Below are positions 46,240 through 58,328 of a stretch of DNA of 64,000 nucleotides, in pieces (the stretch's first letter is position 1; every line of letters starts with the position of its first letter). Source of the stretch: Siderastrea radians (taxonomy: Eukaryota; Cnidaria; Anthozoa; Scleractinia; Rhizangiidae); the NCBI GenBank assembly GCA_964017195.1, contig OZ024887.1, positions 7,298,032 to 7,362,031 on the forward strand, read 5' to 3'. The position numbers and the translations under genes are program-made. Below the pieces are notes generated by a model, which made no database searches, was not told where the DNA came from, and saw only the letters and a list, made by a program, of their open reading frames with translations.

Positions 46240-48380
46240 CTGTAACAAAATCAACAACATCTCACTATTAGGTGGACAAACTGTTTTGCTCGGTAACGAC
46301 CCTTGTGAAAACAAGATTTCTCTATATAGGTTTCTTTATAGAAATTAAATATTGGCATTCAGAGTTGTAAATTGTATACAATTAATAACCACAAAGCAGA
46401 TATAAAACGAAATGAGATAATACATCACAAAAAGAATAGAGTAATAAATGATATGCCATAAACGGGAAAGATGTACTTAACAAGCAACTAAAGAGTGGAG
46501 CACTATCCAAAAAGATAGTATTTGGAGGAGTTTATACACACATCAGTACTGTCCATGAACATGAACTTCGTCAAGGTGTTATCGTTAAGTAAGAGACAGA
46601 ACACTTCAAGACAGCCAGCGAATCGTTCTCGTGAAAGATCTTTTTTGGAAGGGCTTTGTCGTATCAGATCAGTTCAAATTTAACTTTAAAAAGAGGGGAC
46701 ATTCAAATACCTAAAATGTCGTTTTCTGAAAAGCAAAAGCGGTTCTGAAATTTGGGGGATAAGGTTAAAATTCAGGCCCTCACAGAGATTTCTGGCACTT
46801 TAAAATTCAGCCAAAGAAATCCGAACAGATCAAACCTCGTTGGCTTACACAAGTATTCCATTGAAACACCCTAAGACGTAAATGACATGCAGATTTGCGG
46901 TTGGCTTTCCTAAAAAATATTTGAAACGACTTTTTTCGGTGGCAGCTAGTTTTAGTGTGTGACTCTAGGACACAACAAACAGGAAAAAGAATTTTACTTT
47001 CTTTCCCTTGTACACCTTGGTGGTAAAACAAAACCGCGCAAATTTGTGACACCAATAAGGGTATACTTTAACATTAATTTGACCCCAAAATTCAAGAGCG
47101 AGAGGATTTCAGCATATAACAAACACCTGCGTCAGACTTTCAATTGATAATGCCTTTGTTTGCTTTGCATGGCAACCGAAATCGATATCTCAAGTGTCAA
47201 TTTTCACACCTTAGGTGTGAATTCACATTTAAATCGCAGGCTAAAAAAAAAAACAAACCCCAAAGATTTCTCCTTTCTAGGTTGCCCTGTAGTCAGAGCT
47301 ACAAAACTAATTTCGTTTGGAGCAGATTTGCTATTAAAAAGTGTAAATTCCTTGAAATACCCGGCTGATGGTATCATTTAGTTTTGGAGATGTACCGCCT
47401 TTACCTTTTTCACGAGTCCATGAAACACTCCAAATTTCATAGAGATATTTTAATTCTTTACCTTTCTACTTCAAATGACTTTCCGCACTGTCTGTTGTGG
47501 CCGCAAAAGTGGCGAACATATCAGCAAGAGTTTCCCTCGCATCTTTGAAATTCAGCGGCGCCATGTTAGATTTTCATGTAGACCGCTGTTCATTATGTCT
47601 GAGGAAGAAACCTACCGCCGGATTGAAGCCCGAAAGCGGTCGAAAATCGCCGAACTTTTCCGCTCACCATCTGAAAAACATGGCGGCGTAAACAAATACG
47701 GATAGCGTAGCAACGCGTATTGCGTTACAAGTTTCATGTTGTCTGCACTGCGCGAAGCTCAGATATCAAATCGGTTTCTTGATGGATTTTAAGGCCTATG
47801 AAAGGCCGAAGATACGAAACAGTGGTCGTAAACTGCTTTCAGAAACTCTTGATGATCGCATGTTCGAAATGAAGCGAGCGCGAAATAGCTGTCAACACGA
47901 GATCATATTGCTTCAAATTTCTCAAATCGACGGAAAATAACACGCGTAACAACCAACTTCATTCTTCGTTTTCCAGCTCCGCTCTTAATATCATAGGACT
48001 AAGGCTCTCATCTTTTGTAGTTTTGTTACATTTTGTAATATCTTTCAAATTATCGAACTTTTGGATATGGTTTATTTTTCACCTTCAACCAGTTCTAATA
48101 CCTTAAAATGAAAATATTATATGCAAATGGAAACCAATTTCTGCAAAGCGAATTTTGGTAGGCCGTTTGGGGAAACTAATGTCACCATTTTTTCTATGAA
48201 ATGTAAAAAGAGTGAAATTTTTTTCGTATATAATTTTTTTAAATCCCCGAAGACGGACAATTCGACAAAGATTATGTTCAATGAAAAAAATTTCTCTTTC
48301 GTTGTTGGTGACAACGCCTAATAAAAAGCTAACAAAGGCAATTCTGCTCTCAAGGAACAGTAAAACATGTGCAAGCTTAC

Positions 48381-48431
48381 TAGGCAAATGGCTGCACAGA
48401 AGATAAGCAATGCCAAGTATAACTTCTCCAT
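48381..48431 (-). pseudogene. Ly6/uPAR-like gene B, exon 1 with shifted donor
   Basis: Encodes the same 17-residue signal peptide as gene A (MEKLYLALLIFCAAICL). The junction reads CTA then GTAAGC, whereas the copies at 36509 and 5190 read CTAG then GTAAGC. One G has been lost, so the exon ends in phase 0 and cannot join the phase-1 acceptor in frame. This is an independent sign that gene B is non-functional, on top of the two frameshifts in its second exon (45887-46239). The TATA box at 48531-48537 is still intact. Confidence 0.7.
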
Positions 48432-48530
48432 GGCAAAAGCTTCGTAATCGTTTCTGAACAAAGACAGACCAACGTAGCAAAGAAATCAACAGAGAGTGAA
48501 TCCACATAAATGAAGTTAATTGCGAACGGG

Positions 48531-48537
48531 TTTATAT
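48531..48537 (-). promoter_or_regulatory. TATA box of Ly6 gene B
   Basis: ATATAAA on the minus strand, 100 bp upstream of the ATG at 48431, in the same conserved block as the other family members. Unlike the copy at 5341, the upstream sequence here (agcggccttgccattgg) is uninterrupted by a transposon. Confidence 0.55.
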
Positions 48538-50779
48538 CCTGTAATCACGTAGCAATTCAAAGCGGCCTTGCCATTGGTTCTTTTTGGCATTTCCGCATTG
48601 GCCATTTTGAACAGCTCTTTATTTGACACATAATGACATGTTACGCAACCGCAGACTGAAATACCTGCGTGTACTCACGGTAACGACCCAATCATATCGC
48701 ATGGTTAGACTTTGCTATGAAGGTCGTCCTGGAGACCAGCGAGTTTGATGTCTTTCACTTCAAGTTTCAGCTTGACTGCTCACTAATTAAGTAAATGAAA
48801 CGTGCCCAACACAAATAAGTTGCTATGTGAACCGATTGCTTTACACCTAACACAGACACATTTCATTTACAGTACTTAGTTGGAAAACAATGGATGGAAC
48901 AAAGAATGACCTGCTAGTGACACGTATTCGTATGCTTCATTCCATGCAATCATCTTGCATACCTATACACACATTTCACTGTTTGATTACAACAAGAATG
49001 GGCTACGCAACTGAAGCAAGCCAAGATCTTCAAGAAGCAGTTACTTAGGGTCAATTACCTGAATTATTCTTGGTTACGATTGAAAAATATCCCGCTGTAG
49101 GTCTGTGAGTAGAAATGCTCCCAAACGTTTCATGCAACAAAAACCCGACTGAGGCCCGGCTACTAATGAGGCAACTTTGCTTGTTCAGTCGTAGGCGTCC
49201 CAAGCTTACAATTAGGGAACACGATCGAGTTGCGAAACATGACCTTTGCTGTGGGCGTGTTGTGTTGCAAGGGTTGAATTATAAATGTTTGTAAGGGAGT
49301 AACAAAGAAAACAACATAACATCAACATAAGTCCATTTTCTTGAGAAAACGTGAGAATTTCTACCATTTAAAGAAAAACTGTCGCGTTCCCATTCAAACC
49401 TTTATAATTCAAACATGCCTGACAGCAAAGATTATATTTCGCAACTCGCTCATGTTCACTCATCGTGAGCTTGGGTTACCTGTGGTTCAGTCAGTTGGAC
49501 TGGACACTTATTTGACCTTAACCATTACTACTTGATCGTCTGATGCTCCACTCATCAGAATACTCTACATATATCTGACTGATCTCTACAACCTCACATA
49601 TCTGATTCGATGCACCATCCACCGTCGCCTTTTCCTAAGTGAAGAATATTTTTTCTTGAGGAGGGTGCGTGGCTGCACACAGGCTACGTGGTGGTTAAAC
49701 TCTTCCGATTTAATTCAAAATGGCGTTTTGCTCGATCACCAGTCGCTACTGGAAGGACACGTGACCCGCTATTTGCCAGGGCCGGCCGCCATTTTAAATG
49801 ACGAGAAGACCCTGCGGATTGCCATTCACAACCTCGTTTCCAGGTTCCACTCGCAATAGGTACTCCTGAGGTACTAGGTCAACAGATCATGATCAGATGG
49901 TATGAGTGCAACTCTTAACTAGACTCAAGGGCCACCTTACCTCTCCCTAAGAAAGGTGTCAATTTAAACTGTATAGCCCTGGCCTGTGAAAAGCTAATTT
50001 TGTCAGCCGAAATATTGGCCACGGCATAGTGCCAGCCTTGCATCCAGTTTTGTTCTATATTAAACTGAATTTTTGATCCAAAGGTAAGCTGGCGTACATC
50101 CCCTGATAAAATGACACTAGTACTGCGCGTGCAGTATTCATATTTTTAAAGGTGCTTAGATTCATACGAGAGAGCTCAATTACTCAATAATCGTTTTATT
50201 TTTTGTGGACATACAACATACAGGTGGTAAGAAAGAATGAAAATGTCTTAATCCTCTCTTGAAGATGGTAAATTGAAGTACAAATCTACAACAGAGAGTG
50301 GTGCTAAAAGATGATCATGACCGCGTCCGTTTACAAGACGTGTGTGTTAGTTTGGCTTTGTTTTCTCACCTCTGGGTCCTGGGACTGGCTTAGCTTTGGC
50401 TAAATAAAGCCTAGTGCTGTATCAAATACTGACTGCAGTTTCCAGACAAATTTCGATTCAACTGCGTTATGCTTACCTTTTCCTTTCTCATATTATGTTA
50501 AAAAGGGAAAGACATTAAACTGACGTTGAAATGCATTTATTAGCGGTGCTTTGATTGAATTGTGGCTGCTTATAGCAACCATGAGGTTAGCTAAATCCTT
50601 TGATTCAAAGGTAGGCTGGGGCGCATTCCCCGATAAAATGACACTGCCGATGCCAAGGGTGCTCAATTACTCCGTGTCTTGATGCAGCTTGTTTATTTGT
50701 TTTTACGGACATACAGGTGGCAAGAAAGAATGAAAATATCTTACTTCTCTTATGTAGACGATTAATAATATATATGTTA

Positions 50780-50914
50780 TTCACCGGCCGGGAGGTCCAT
50801 ATAGGGAAAAACTGTGCCCGAGGTCTTGAGTACGGTCCAAGGCCGCAGGCCGAGGGCCGTACTCAAGACCGAGGGCACAGTTTTTCCCTATACGGACCGA
50901 CCAACGCCAGTGAA
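50780..50914. mobile_element. Palindromic MITE, duplicate of 22903-23037
   Basis: Same ends and position within the segmental duplication; the core ggccgcaggccgagggcc has flipped composition relative to copy 1 (gcctgcggccttgggcc), as expected from gene conversion or inversion within a palindrome. Confidence 0.7.
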
Positions 50915-52385
50915 CAACGTGTTTATTTTTTCCTGCAATTTTGGAGGTGGAACGAGGCGAATTGGTTTGAGAATTGTTTGTAAACAGTCCTTCTGCGTGC
51001 GCTAGCTCCCACGATCAAAGTTATTAATAAGTTAAAATTATTAAGCTTACGAAAAAAAGCCGCTAGCAAACCGTGGGGATGAAGGATAGACTAACGATAA
51101 AACAGAGCTAAGAATATATCATAAAACAATAAGCGTAAAGAACAAGCCGCGACGTCTCATAACAAGAGTAAAGAAATAAGTTTTGTCTTGTTGAAAATGA
51201 CATCACAAGTTTAAATTTGGTTTTCAGTACCGAAAGATCTTTAAAATAAGTATGATTTTTAGTGAAAACTAAGGCTTACACGCCACAAATTCCACGGCAT
51301 ATCTTAGTATTTTAAACATTTTTGTTTGTTCTTGGTCAAGATTTTCGCAAATCTATACTTAGAGAAAACTAAACTGTATAAAAACCTGTTGACATGCAGC
51401 AGTTCTTGTCGATCCAAGACACAGCGTTGCGAGGTTTCTTGTTTGACTATTTTAGCTAACATTCATTAATGACCATGCTGTCTTGAATGAAGCTAAATGG
51501 GACGAGATTAGAAAAGAGATCTCCAAGGAAAATAACGAAATTTCAACAGAGAAACGGGGGTCAAAGGACTATCTTGCAGTTTAAATAACCCGTGTTAAAC
51601 CAAATGGCGTGTCAATAAGAAAACTACAGCTCGAAAAAAGCAAGCCAGCAAAATTTTCTTAACAAAAACACAGGAATACTTGCCTTTTTCGGAGAATAAC
51701 CAGGCCTTTTATTCCATTGCTGATTTTTCCTTTTACTTTACAACGGTTTGTTGTGCGGGAGTAAAATGATTTCATTTCAAGTTTTCCCGCGGATTAGAGC
51801 GATCCGTACGCGGGATCCGGATGGAGCGTGCGTCATTAGCCAATCAGATTCAAGGATTTAGGATTCCGGACCGCTGAGATGCTTCAGAAAAAAATAATTT
51901 GAATCTATCTAAAAAGGTGAGCACTAGCCTTTACAACAGATTTTCGTTAAAGAAAGGATATACATACAGTAGACGTCCATTTATATAATAAGCTCAATTC
52001 GGCTATCGCCTTCTGTGCCACTTTTTGTTCTTACCACATTTTGACGTCATCTGTGATCTACCCACTGAAAAGACGCACGGTAACATGGAATCTATTTGTT
52101 AAACAAACAAAGGAAACAAAAAATTGAAGACACAACAGGAGCTGGAGATAGTCAGTAGTAAATACGACAGCTGACAACAACCAAGTGAAACAAGTGTCAG
52201 TTCGAGATAGCGGGGATCCAGATGGCGGGGGATACTGCACGCAGACTTTGAAAAGGCCGTACTTACCAATTTTAGAGAGGAGTATGTCGGTGCTTGTTGG
52301 TTGGCTGGTTTCGCCTGGACCTTTAGAGAAAGGTAATCAAAATTAGCGACTGCTGAAATTTTCTGATATCAAGTGCCAATTTTTA

Positions 52386-52640
52386 CAGTGAATATATGAA
52401 ACTGAATCATATATGTGAACTGCGGATGAAATAAGAATTAATGATGACCCTCGCAGTTAAAGGTATCAACTTAAGCAGTTATTAAAAGAACAACCCGTAA
52501 AAAAAAAATAAAATAAATAAAATAAAATAAAAATAATAATAATAATAATTTTTTCAGGTTGTTCTTTTATCAGCTGCTTAAGTTGATGTCTTTAAATGTG
52601 AGGGTCATCATCATTTCTCAAGTCAGTTTTGGCAAAAAAA
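52386..52640. mobile_element. Foldback MITE, copy 2 equivalent of 26891-27105
   Basis: aactgcggatgaaataagaa / gaccctcgcagtt arm and tgtgagggtcatcatcattt arm pair; aacttaagcagttattaaaa pairs ttttatcagctgcttaagtt. An expanded (AAT/AAAT)n tract (52500-52550) sits in the loop. Confidence 0.65.
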
Positions 52641-54422
52641 AATATTTATACTAAAAAGAAGGGTGCAGAAATTGCTATTTTTTAACACCAGGTAGTATTT
52701 GTGAAAAGTGTCTCAATACAACAGGGCGCGGTTGTTCGAAAGCCGATAAGCACTAACCCTGCGTTAAGTGTTGTACAAGGTTTCTTATTCTCTTGTTTAA
52801 AAGCAATATCACCGCTAATTTTCCCTCACAATTTGAAAGCAGCCAAAGTCAGTTGTTATGTGAAAATAATTTACTGGAATCCACATCGTTATGGATTAAA
52901 AGTGAATTAAGAATTGACGCAAAACCTGGGTTTGCCAGGATTAGCGTCTTGAGCTACCAGGATTAACGCCTTTGAAGAACGGTACTTTGAACAACCGGGC
53001 CCAGGTGTTTAATCTCGGTTCAATCCAAGATGGCGACTTGTCATTGCTTCAAGTGGTCGCAGCAAGTATTGTAGCGTAAACTACAAGCATGAAAGTCAAG
53101 CGTGACCGGCGCTTGGTGAACTCCTCAGCCACACACGTTAGGTTTCCACCCAGACTTGCTCCAAGTCGCTTGTTCGGATTCTGGAAGGTACGTGCGTGGT
53201 CCACAAGCGTGATGCAAAATGGCGGCTGGTTCTGTGGAACGAGCGACTTGTTTCACTTACAGCGTGTCACCAGTGGATTTTCCCATTGGTGCCGCCATGA
53301 TCACTGGAAAAAAAAAGAAATATTACTTTAGATGTGTTTACAGCACTTGTTCGTTAAGCATGTATAGCATAAAGGAAGCTGCAAATAACTCCGTACCATC
53401 GTGTCTCCCACAACAGAGCGCAGAACGGTTTGACAAAAACTGTAATATAAAACACGTCAGTACGCATCAAACACATGCGTCAGAAAAGAAATTTTCGCGG
53501 TAAAGAAACGTCAACCAGAATTGATTTCATGCAGCTGAAACAAGCCGCTCGTATTGTAGACTTCACTGATTTGCATCGCACGTTACACACGAACGCACGA
53601 ACGCACGAACGAACGCATCATTGTTTTTGTCCTTTATAAGAAAATACGAGCTACTTGGAGCAAGTCTAGTTTCCACCCTGCAGCCCTCTTTCGCCCGTGT
53701 TCACATGTCGTTCTTACCTCCTTGAGCGGGAGGAGGGACTGCTTGCAGTCTAATTGCTGCGCTATGTGACAACTTATTATAATCTTGCAATTGCTGTGTC
53801 ATGATTAAATGGGTTAAATTCCATTCATTCTTGCCTTAAACGTCCCCCTACCCAACCCTGCGTAGGACTTCTGCCATTTATAATTTGACATCGATCGGAC
53901 TGGTATAGAAAATATAAAAAGCTATGGGGGAGGTACGGGACATAGAAAGGGAGAAATAGGGAGAACGCTGGCAATGAGGTTAGTTGCATTTCCTGTGCCC
54001 TATTTATTTTGCATCTTGTGCATTACATATTTCGAAGTAATTGATACTCTTTGTAGTTAAGTATAACATAGTTATTGGTTAAATGTAATTGTAAGATTCG
54101 TAAGGAGAAAGCTCAATAAAGTTTTGCAAAAGTTTAAAAAAATCAATGCTTAATGAATGTAGTTCGCGGGGGAACTAACCTTTACCCTCGGTTTCTCTCG
54201 GGTACTTTCGCGGTTCACTCGTCGTTCCTACTCGCCTTTCCCTTTCTTATACAATGCTAGAAAAGAAAAAAATCACACTGAAATTGAAATGCATTTATTG
54301 GCAGCCGTTTGATTGAATTATGTCTACTTTATAACAGAGCAATTGCAACCACCTTGGTTAACTGGAAAACAAATCAAACAAAGTTCACATGATAACAGTG
54401 ACAATTATAGAAACAGGATTAA

Positions 54423-55789
54423 CAGAGGGTGCTAATGGGGGTACCCAATTGTCAGTTAACTATTAATTTTTCGTCCAAATGTCAGTTACTACTATTTTTT
54501 GGCCAATTGTCAGTTGACTACTAATTGTAGTTTGCTATTAACTGTCCTTTTCTTACAGTGAAAATTATTGCGTATTAATCCGAATTTTTCTTACGTCAAT
54601 CACCCTTGGGGGTGGACCTTACTAAAACCAAGAAATAAATTACAGCTTCTGGACATGAAAATAATTATTAAGAAAAAAAACCCAATCAAATCACGATTAA
54701 TCAGAAATCTTGCTCATTACGAAAGGGCTTGTGTATCGTCGACCTGTAATCCCACGTTCGCTTGCTGGACAAATAATTATCTAATCGGAACAACTTCAAG
54801 TCAAACGCACCGAGTCCAAACTTTACCGCTTGTCAAATTCCCATAAAATCTGTCAAATATTTACAAACTATTTCCATTGAATTGTGTTTTGCCAAGTCAA
54901 ACCGCGCGCTTCCTCTGTGTCGTTCGAATGCCGACCTTTTGTCATCATCTCGATAAAAACTTAGAACTTAGAATAACTTTGACCATAGCCTGTGTGGCAG
55001 GCACAGAAAGGAGAGGGAAAGGGGAAGAGATTAATCGCAAGTGTGAGCAACAAACGCGGAGCGCAAGAGGAAGGGAGAGGGGACGCCTGCTACAAGGTCA
55101 TTTTTCAGCCGTATTGTAATTATTGTTATTATATATTATCTTATGCTTTTGCAATACTGTAATGTTTTATGGTCATGCAAATAAAGCGCAAGTGTTGTTG
55201 TTGTTGTTGCTTTCGCCAGGTGACTGCAAAACTCGTGATTGGTCAGAAATACTACCATGATGTAATCAAGGGCCCAATCGAACGCTCTGATTGGACACAA
55301 TTAATTTATGTCATTTAAGTACTCGAAATTCGTGCTTCTCAATGTACATTGAACATAGTTATAAAATTGGGCTGGAAGGCCTGCATGACTTCCTTCCTCT
55401 CCCCTCCTCTCGCTTCCTCCGCTTTTCCTTCCCCTTTCCGCGCCAGCCACGCAGGCTACTTTGACCACGCCATTCGAAGCCATCACGGAGATCAAGGTCC
55501 AAGTTACGCTCCCTCGTTGCTGGCACTTTTGCATCGGAAGTGACTCAAATGACAGTTAAGATGCTACAGGTCATGCAAGGTGACAGGTAAATGCTTTAAA
55601 TAGCTTCGCTGTTAGGAAAATCTTTGTTGCTTTTAAAACATCAAAAATCGTATTCAATATAATTAATAAAATGTCAGTTAACTGTTAACTTTTCATTTAT
55701 CAGTTAACTACTAATTTTCTGGCCAAATATCAGTTAACTACTATTTTTTTGGCCAATTGTCAGTTAACTACTGACCCCATTAGCCCCTC
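54423..55789. mobile_element. TTAA-flanked TIR element with subterminal repeats
   Basis: Absent from the equivalent position of copy 1 (30962). Flanked by ttaa at 54419-54422 and 55790-55793. Ends cagagggtgctaatggggg and inverted gaggggctaatggggtcag. Both sub-ends carry three or four units of ggccaattgtcagttaacta. TTAA duplications are typical of piggyBac and Kolobok elements; no transposase is encoded. The centre holds a (ttg)n tract near 55190 and an inverted pair cctgtgtggcaggc / gccagccacgcagg. Confidence 0.65.
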
Positions 55790-56173
55790 TTAACAGGTAA
55801 TAGGTTAGGAGGATTACAACGATTGTAAAAATATCCTACAAACCTTTAAGCGTGTGTTATCTCATTGGACAAAAATTGGGCAAAATGAGGAAACTCATAA
55901 CAATCGAGGAGCTAAGAGGAGTAACTGATAAAACATTTTTGTTTCACCTCTCTTCGTTTCCACTGTCTCAGTGATGAAAACTCTTTTCTGCTAAGAAACC
56001 AAGTCATTCGTGACAGACGTGACTCCATTTCCAGTGTTATATATTATCACGCTTGTCCGCTATTGCATTTGGTTTCCTGTGCAGTCTGTATTTTACAACG
56101 CGGTTAAAGGTAAGATGGACGGCTTTTAAGAATCATTAACACAAGTACAAACTCTTCTGAAGGTTAATGAAGA

Positions 56174-56594
56174 CCCGGGGGGGGGGGTACTCCCGTCAAT
56201 GTAGGATAGGTGTGTGCCGCCAAGGTTCTCAAACCCTGCCCCTATTTAAGGGTAGAAAATCGAGAATTGATACCCTTTTAAAGGCCCAAAACCAAGAAAT
56301 GGCACCCTATTTAAGGGAAACAAGATAACTCATAATTCTGTAACTAGGTGGTGAGGAGCGCCAACACAAGCCATAACCGTCCTTTTAAAATCGCTTTGTT
56401 AAACTTTATAACGTGTAGTACAGTTTTAACAGACCATATCTTTTTCGTTTTGTGCGTTGAGGTGGATACTGCAATTTAGTGACCCTATCTAAGGAACATC
56501 TAAGGATCACAATTTCCAAAAACACCGAAAAGATACCCTATTTAAGGACTGAGCAACCTATAGAGCGTATATATGGAAGTACCCCCCCCCCCGG
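56174..56594. mobile_element. 421-bp MITE with 8-bp TSD, hAT-like
   Basis: The empty site is in copy 1 (31252: gttaatgaagatcgctcc). The direct repeat aatgaaga flanks it (56166-56173, 56595-56602). Ends are C/G runs (cccggggggg...gtac). Internal ctatttaagg units recur. An 8-bp TSD fits hAT. A related element is at 21204. Confidence 0.75.
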
Positions 56595-56746
56595 AATGAA
56601 GATCGCTCCAAAAATTCGAATTTATCAAAGATAACCCGCGGTCTGGTTCCAAAAATACTCTAAATACCAACTGATTTGATACTACCCCTACGTTAGTTAA
56701 AAAAAAAAAAAGAATAATAATCGATCTTCCAACGCCAAAATTTCTG

Positions 56747-56969
56747 AAATTGTGAATATATGAAACTCATATATGAACTGCGGAATGAAGAAATAAGTTT
56801 AAAGAAGATCCTCGCAGTTATTAACGCAACTTATGCAGTTGCAAGCCTGATTTTTTCAGGCTTTATTTTCGCAACTGCGTAAGTTGCGTTAATAACTGCG
56901 AGGATCTTCTTTAAACTTATTTCTTCATTCCGCAGTTCAAATATATGAGTTTCATATATTCACAATTTC
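56747..56969. repeat. Long palindrome with about 100-bp arms
   Basis: aattgtgaatatatgaaact ... gcaacttatgcagttgcaag faces its inverse (gcaactgcgtaagttgcgtt ... tcatatattcacaatt) across the aagcctgattttttcaggct hairpin at 56843-56864. The right arm is also the start of the 247-bp tandem repeat. Confidence 0.8.
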
Positions 56970-57023
56970 ATCTTCATCTTTCCCGGGTATATTACGAACC
57001 AATTTAATGACCTGCTCCCAGTT

Positions 57024-57095
57024 GGCTTGTTAGCTCAATTGGTTAGAGCGCTGCACCGGTATCGCAGAGGTCAGGGTTCGAATCCCGGCAAGCCT
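57024..57095 (+). tRNA. tRNA-Thr(GGT)-like gene, copy 1
   Basis: ggcttgt/gcaagcc acceptor, D arm tagctcaattggttagagc, anticodon arm ctgca-ccggtat-cgcag with GGT, T arm agggttcgaatccc. Position 33 is C rather than the near-universal T and the last anticodon-stem pair is A-C, so its use in translation is doubtful. tttttt follows 5 bp downstream. A and B boxes are intact. Confidence 0.65.
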
Positions 57096-57270
57096 GATTT
57101 TTTCAGGCTTTCTTTTCGCAACTGCATAAGTTGCGTTAATAACTGCGAGGATCTTCTTTAAACTTATTTCTTCATTCCGCAGTTCAAATATATGAGTTTC
57201 ATATATTCACAATTTCATCTTCATCTTTCCCGGGTATATTACGAACCAATTTAATGACCTGCTCCCAGTT

Positions 57271-57342
57271 GGCTTGTTAGCTCAATTGGTTAGAGCGCTG
57301 CACCGGTATCGCAGAGGTCAGGGTTCGAATCCCGGCAAGCCT
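57271..57342 (+). tRNA. tRNA-Thr(GGT)-like gene, copy 2
   Basis: Identical by eye to the copy 247 bp upstream, with the same C33 and the same T6 terminator. Part of the tandem repeat, so it may be a mobile or satellite-carried tRNA-like unit instead of a gene in use. Confidence 0.65.
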
Positions 57343-57606
57343 GATTTTTTCAGGCTTTCTTTTCGCAACTGCATAAGTTGCGTTAATAACTGCGAGGATC
57401 TTCTTTAAACTTATTGCCAAAATTTCTGTTTATCATTTATAATTACCCATTGCCCCTCTTCACCCCTGCAATGAACAATACAACTATACCATGGGTAAAA
57501 CCACTTCTATCCAACATCATATTTGCATTTCTATCTACCGAATAATAAACAAAGCGTTCTTATTGGCTTTTTGTTGCTGTGAAAACTGACACTGGGTAAA
57601 AGCAGC

Positions 57607-57972
57607 TTAAAACAGCATCACACTGCCCAGGGTTGCAACCTTTATCATCATCATGTTAGCGGAGGTGAAAAAGGCGCTGTTGCAGAGGTCCGAGTGGCAG
57701 CAACGCATTCTTTTATTTTCGTCTTCTTCAGTTTCTCTTCATCGGAGCAAGTTTCTTTCGTTTCTTCGCAGTGTGATCTGGGCATACAGCCTCTTTCCTC
57801 GAATTCTTTACTATCTTTCCTCTCGCCCCACAACCTGACGCAAACCATTGGCATGCCTCGGTGGAATTGCACTCAACTTCCTTCTGGTCATTTTCGCACT
57901 ACTCCTTTGTGTACTCCTTGTACTTCTTGCCTTTTTTCGGCGGAAAGCACCCATAGCACTTCAGAGATTTGG
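57607..57972 (-). pseudogene. Ly6/uPAR-like gene C, exon 2, decayed
   Basis: Third second-exon copy. The acceptor AG is at 57974-57973 and the exon starts KSLKCYGC. It carries an in-frame TAG after YKEYTKE (about 57891), a one-base loss at the gaggcatgcc site (gene A has gaggcaatgcc-like spacing, about 57850), and another shift before CCHSDLCNSAF (about 57685). The hydrophobic C-terminal tail and a TAA stop at 57607 remain readable. Between the damage, WGERKDSKEFEERGC and HCEETKETCSDEEK align with gene A (WGKKTDGKKLEYRDC, KDCSDEEK). No first exon is visible to the right; that interval is filled by a Penelope element and a DNA transposon, so exon 1 is either beyond 64000 or lost. Confidence 0.75.
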
Positions 57973-58230
57973 CTGTAAAAGAATTAACAACATCTCACTG
58001 TTAGATCGACAAACTGTATTGTTCAGCAAGTATCCAAGTAAAATATTGCAAATTCCGGGCAAGGGAATCGTTCGACGTTTGCAGGGCGTTTATCGCCTCA
58101 GACGAGTTCGAGCCGGATTAACTTTGAAGAAACTACGACTATCTTGCAGTTTTGAATTTTACTCTGACAGTGACGCAACAATTACAAGACGTTACAACAG
58201 AAGGATACACGAGTGTTGGATGAGGCTAAG

Positions 58231-58328
58231 CATGACAGCGTGAATTATCCCGAAATAAGCCCGAAGTTTGTGTTATCTGCGGAAGCCGAAGGCTGGGGCG
58301 GATAAAACTTAATAATTCTCGCTATCAT
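58231..58328. mobile_element. Palindromic MITE in Ly6 gene C intron
   Basis: Diverged counterpart of 32471-32569 at the matching intron position (gtgttatctgcggaagccga shared). It shows that intron homology extends at least 600 bp from the exon. Confidence 0.6.

Larger units (their letters stand above)
56844..57417 (+). repeat. 247-bp tandem repeat, two full units plus a partial
   Basis: agcctgattttttcaggctt starts at 56844, 57091 and 57338 (spacing 247 exactly). Each full unit ends with a tRNA-like gene whose acceptor overlaps the next unit. Units are almost identical (gcgtaag versus gcataag; ttatttt versus ttctttt), so amplification is recent. Confidence 0.85.
46809..57972. repeat. Segmental duplication copy 2
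   Basis: Second copy of the unit, running from Ly6 gene B intron 1 through exon 1, promoter and intergenic DNA to Ly6 gene C exon 2. At 50337/50338 it jumps from the sequence equivalent to 7855 straight to that equivalent to 22425, so it lacks about 14.6 kb. At about 53995 it jumps from 28575 to 30213, with tgtg microhomology at the join. Confidence 0.8.
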
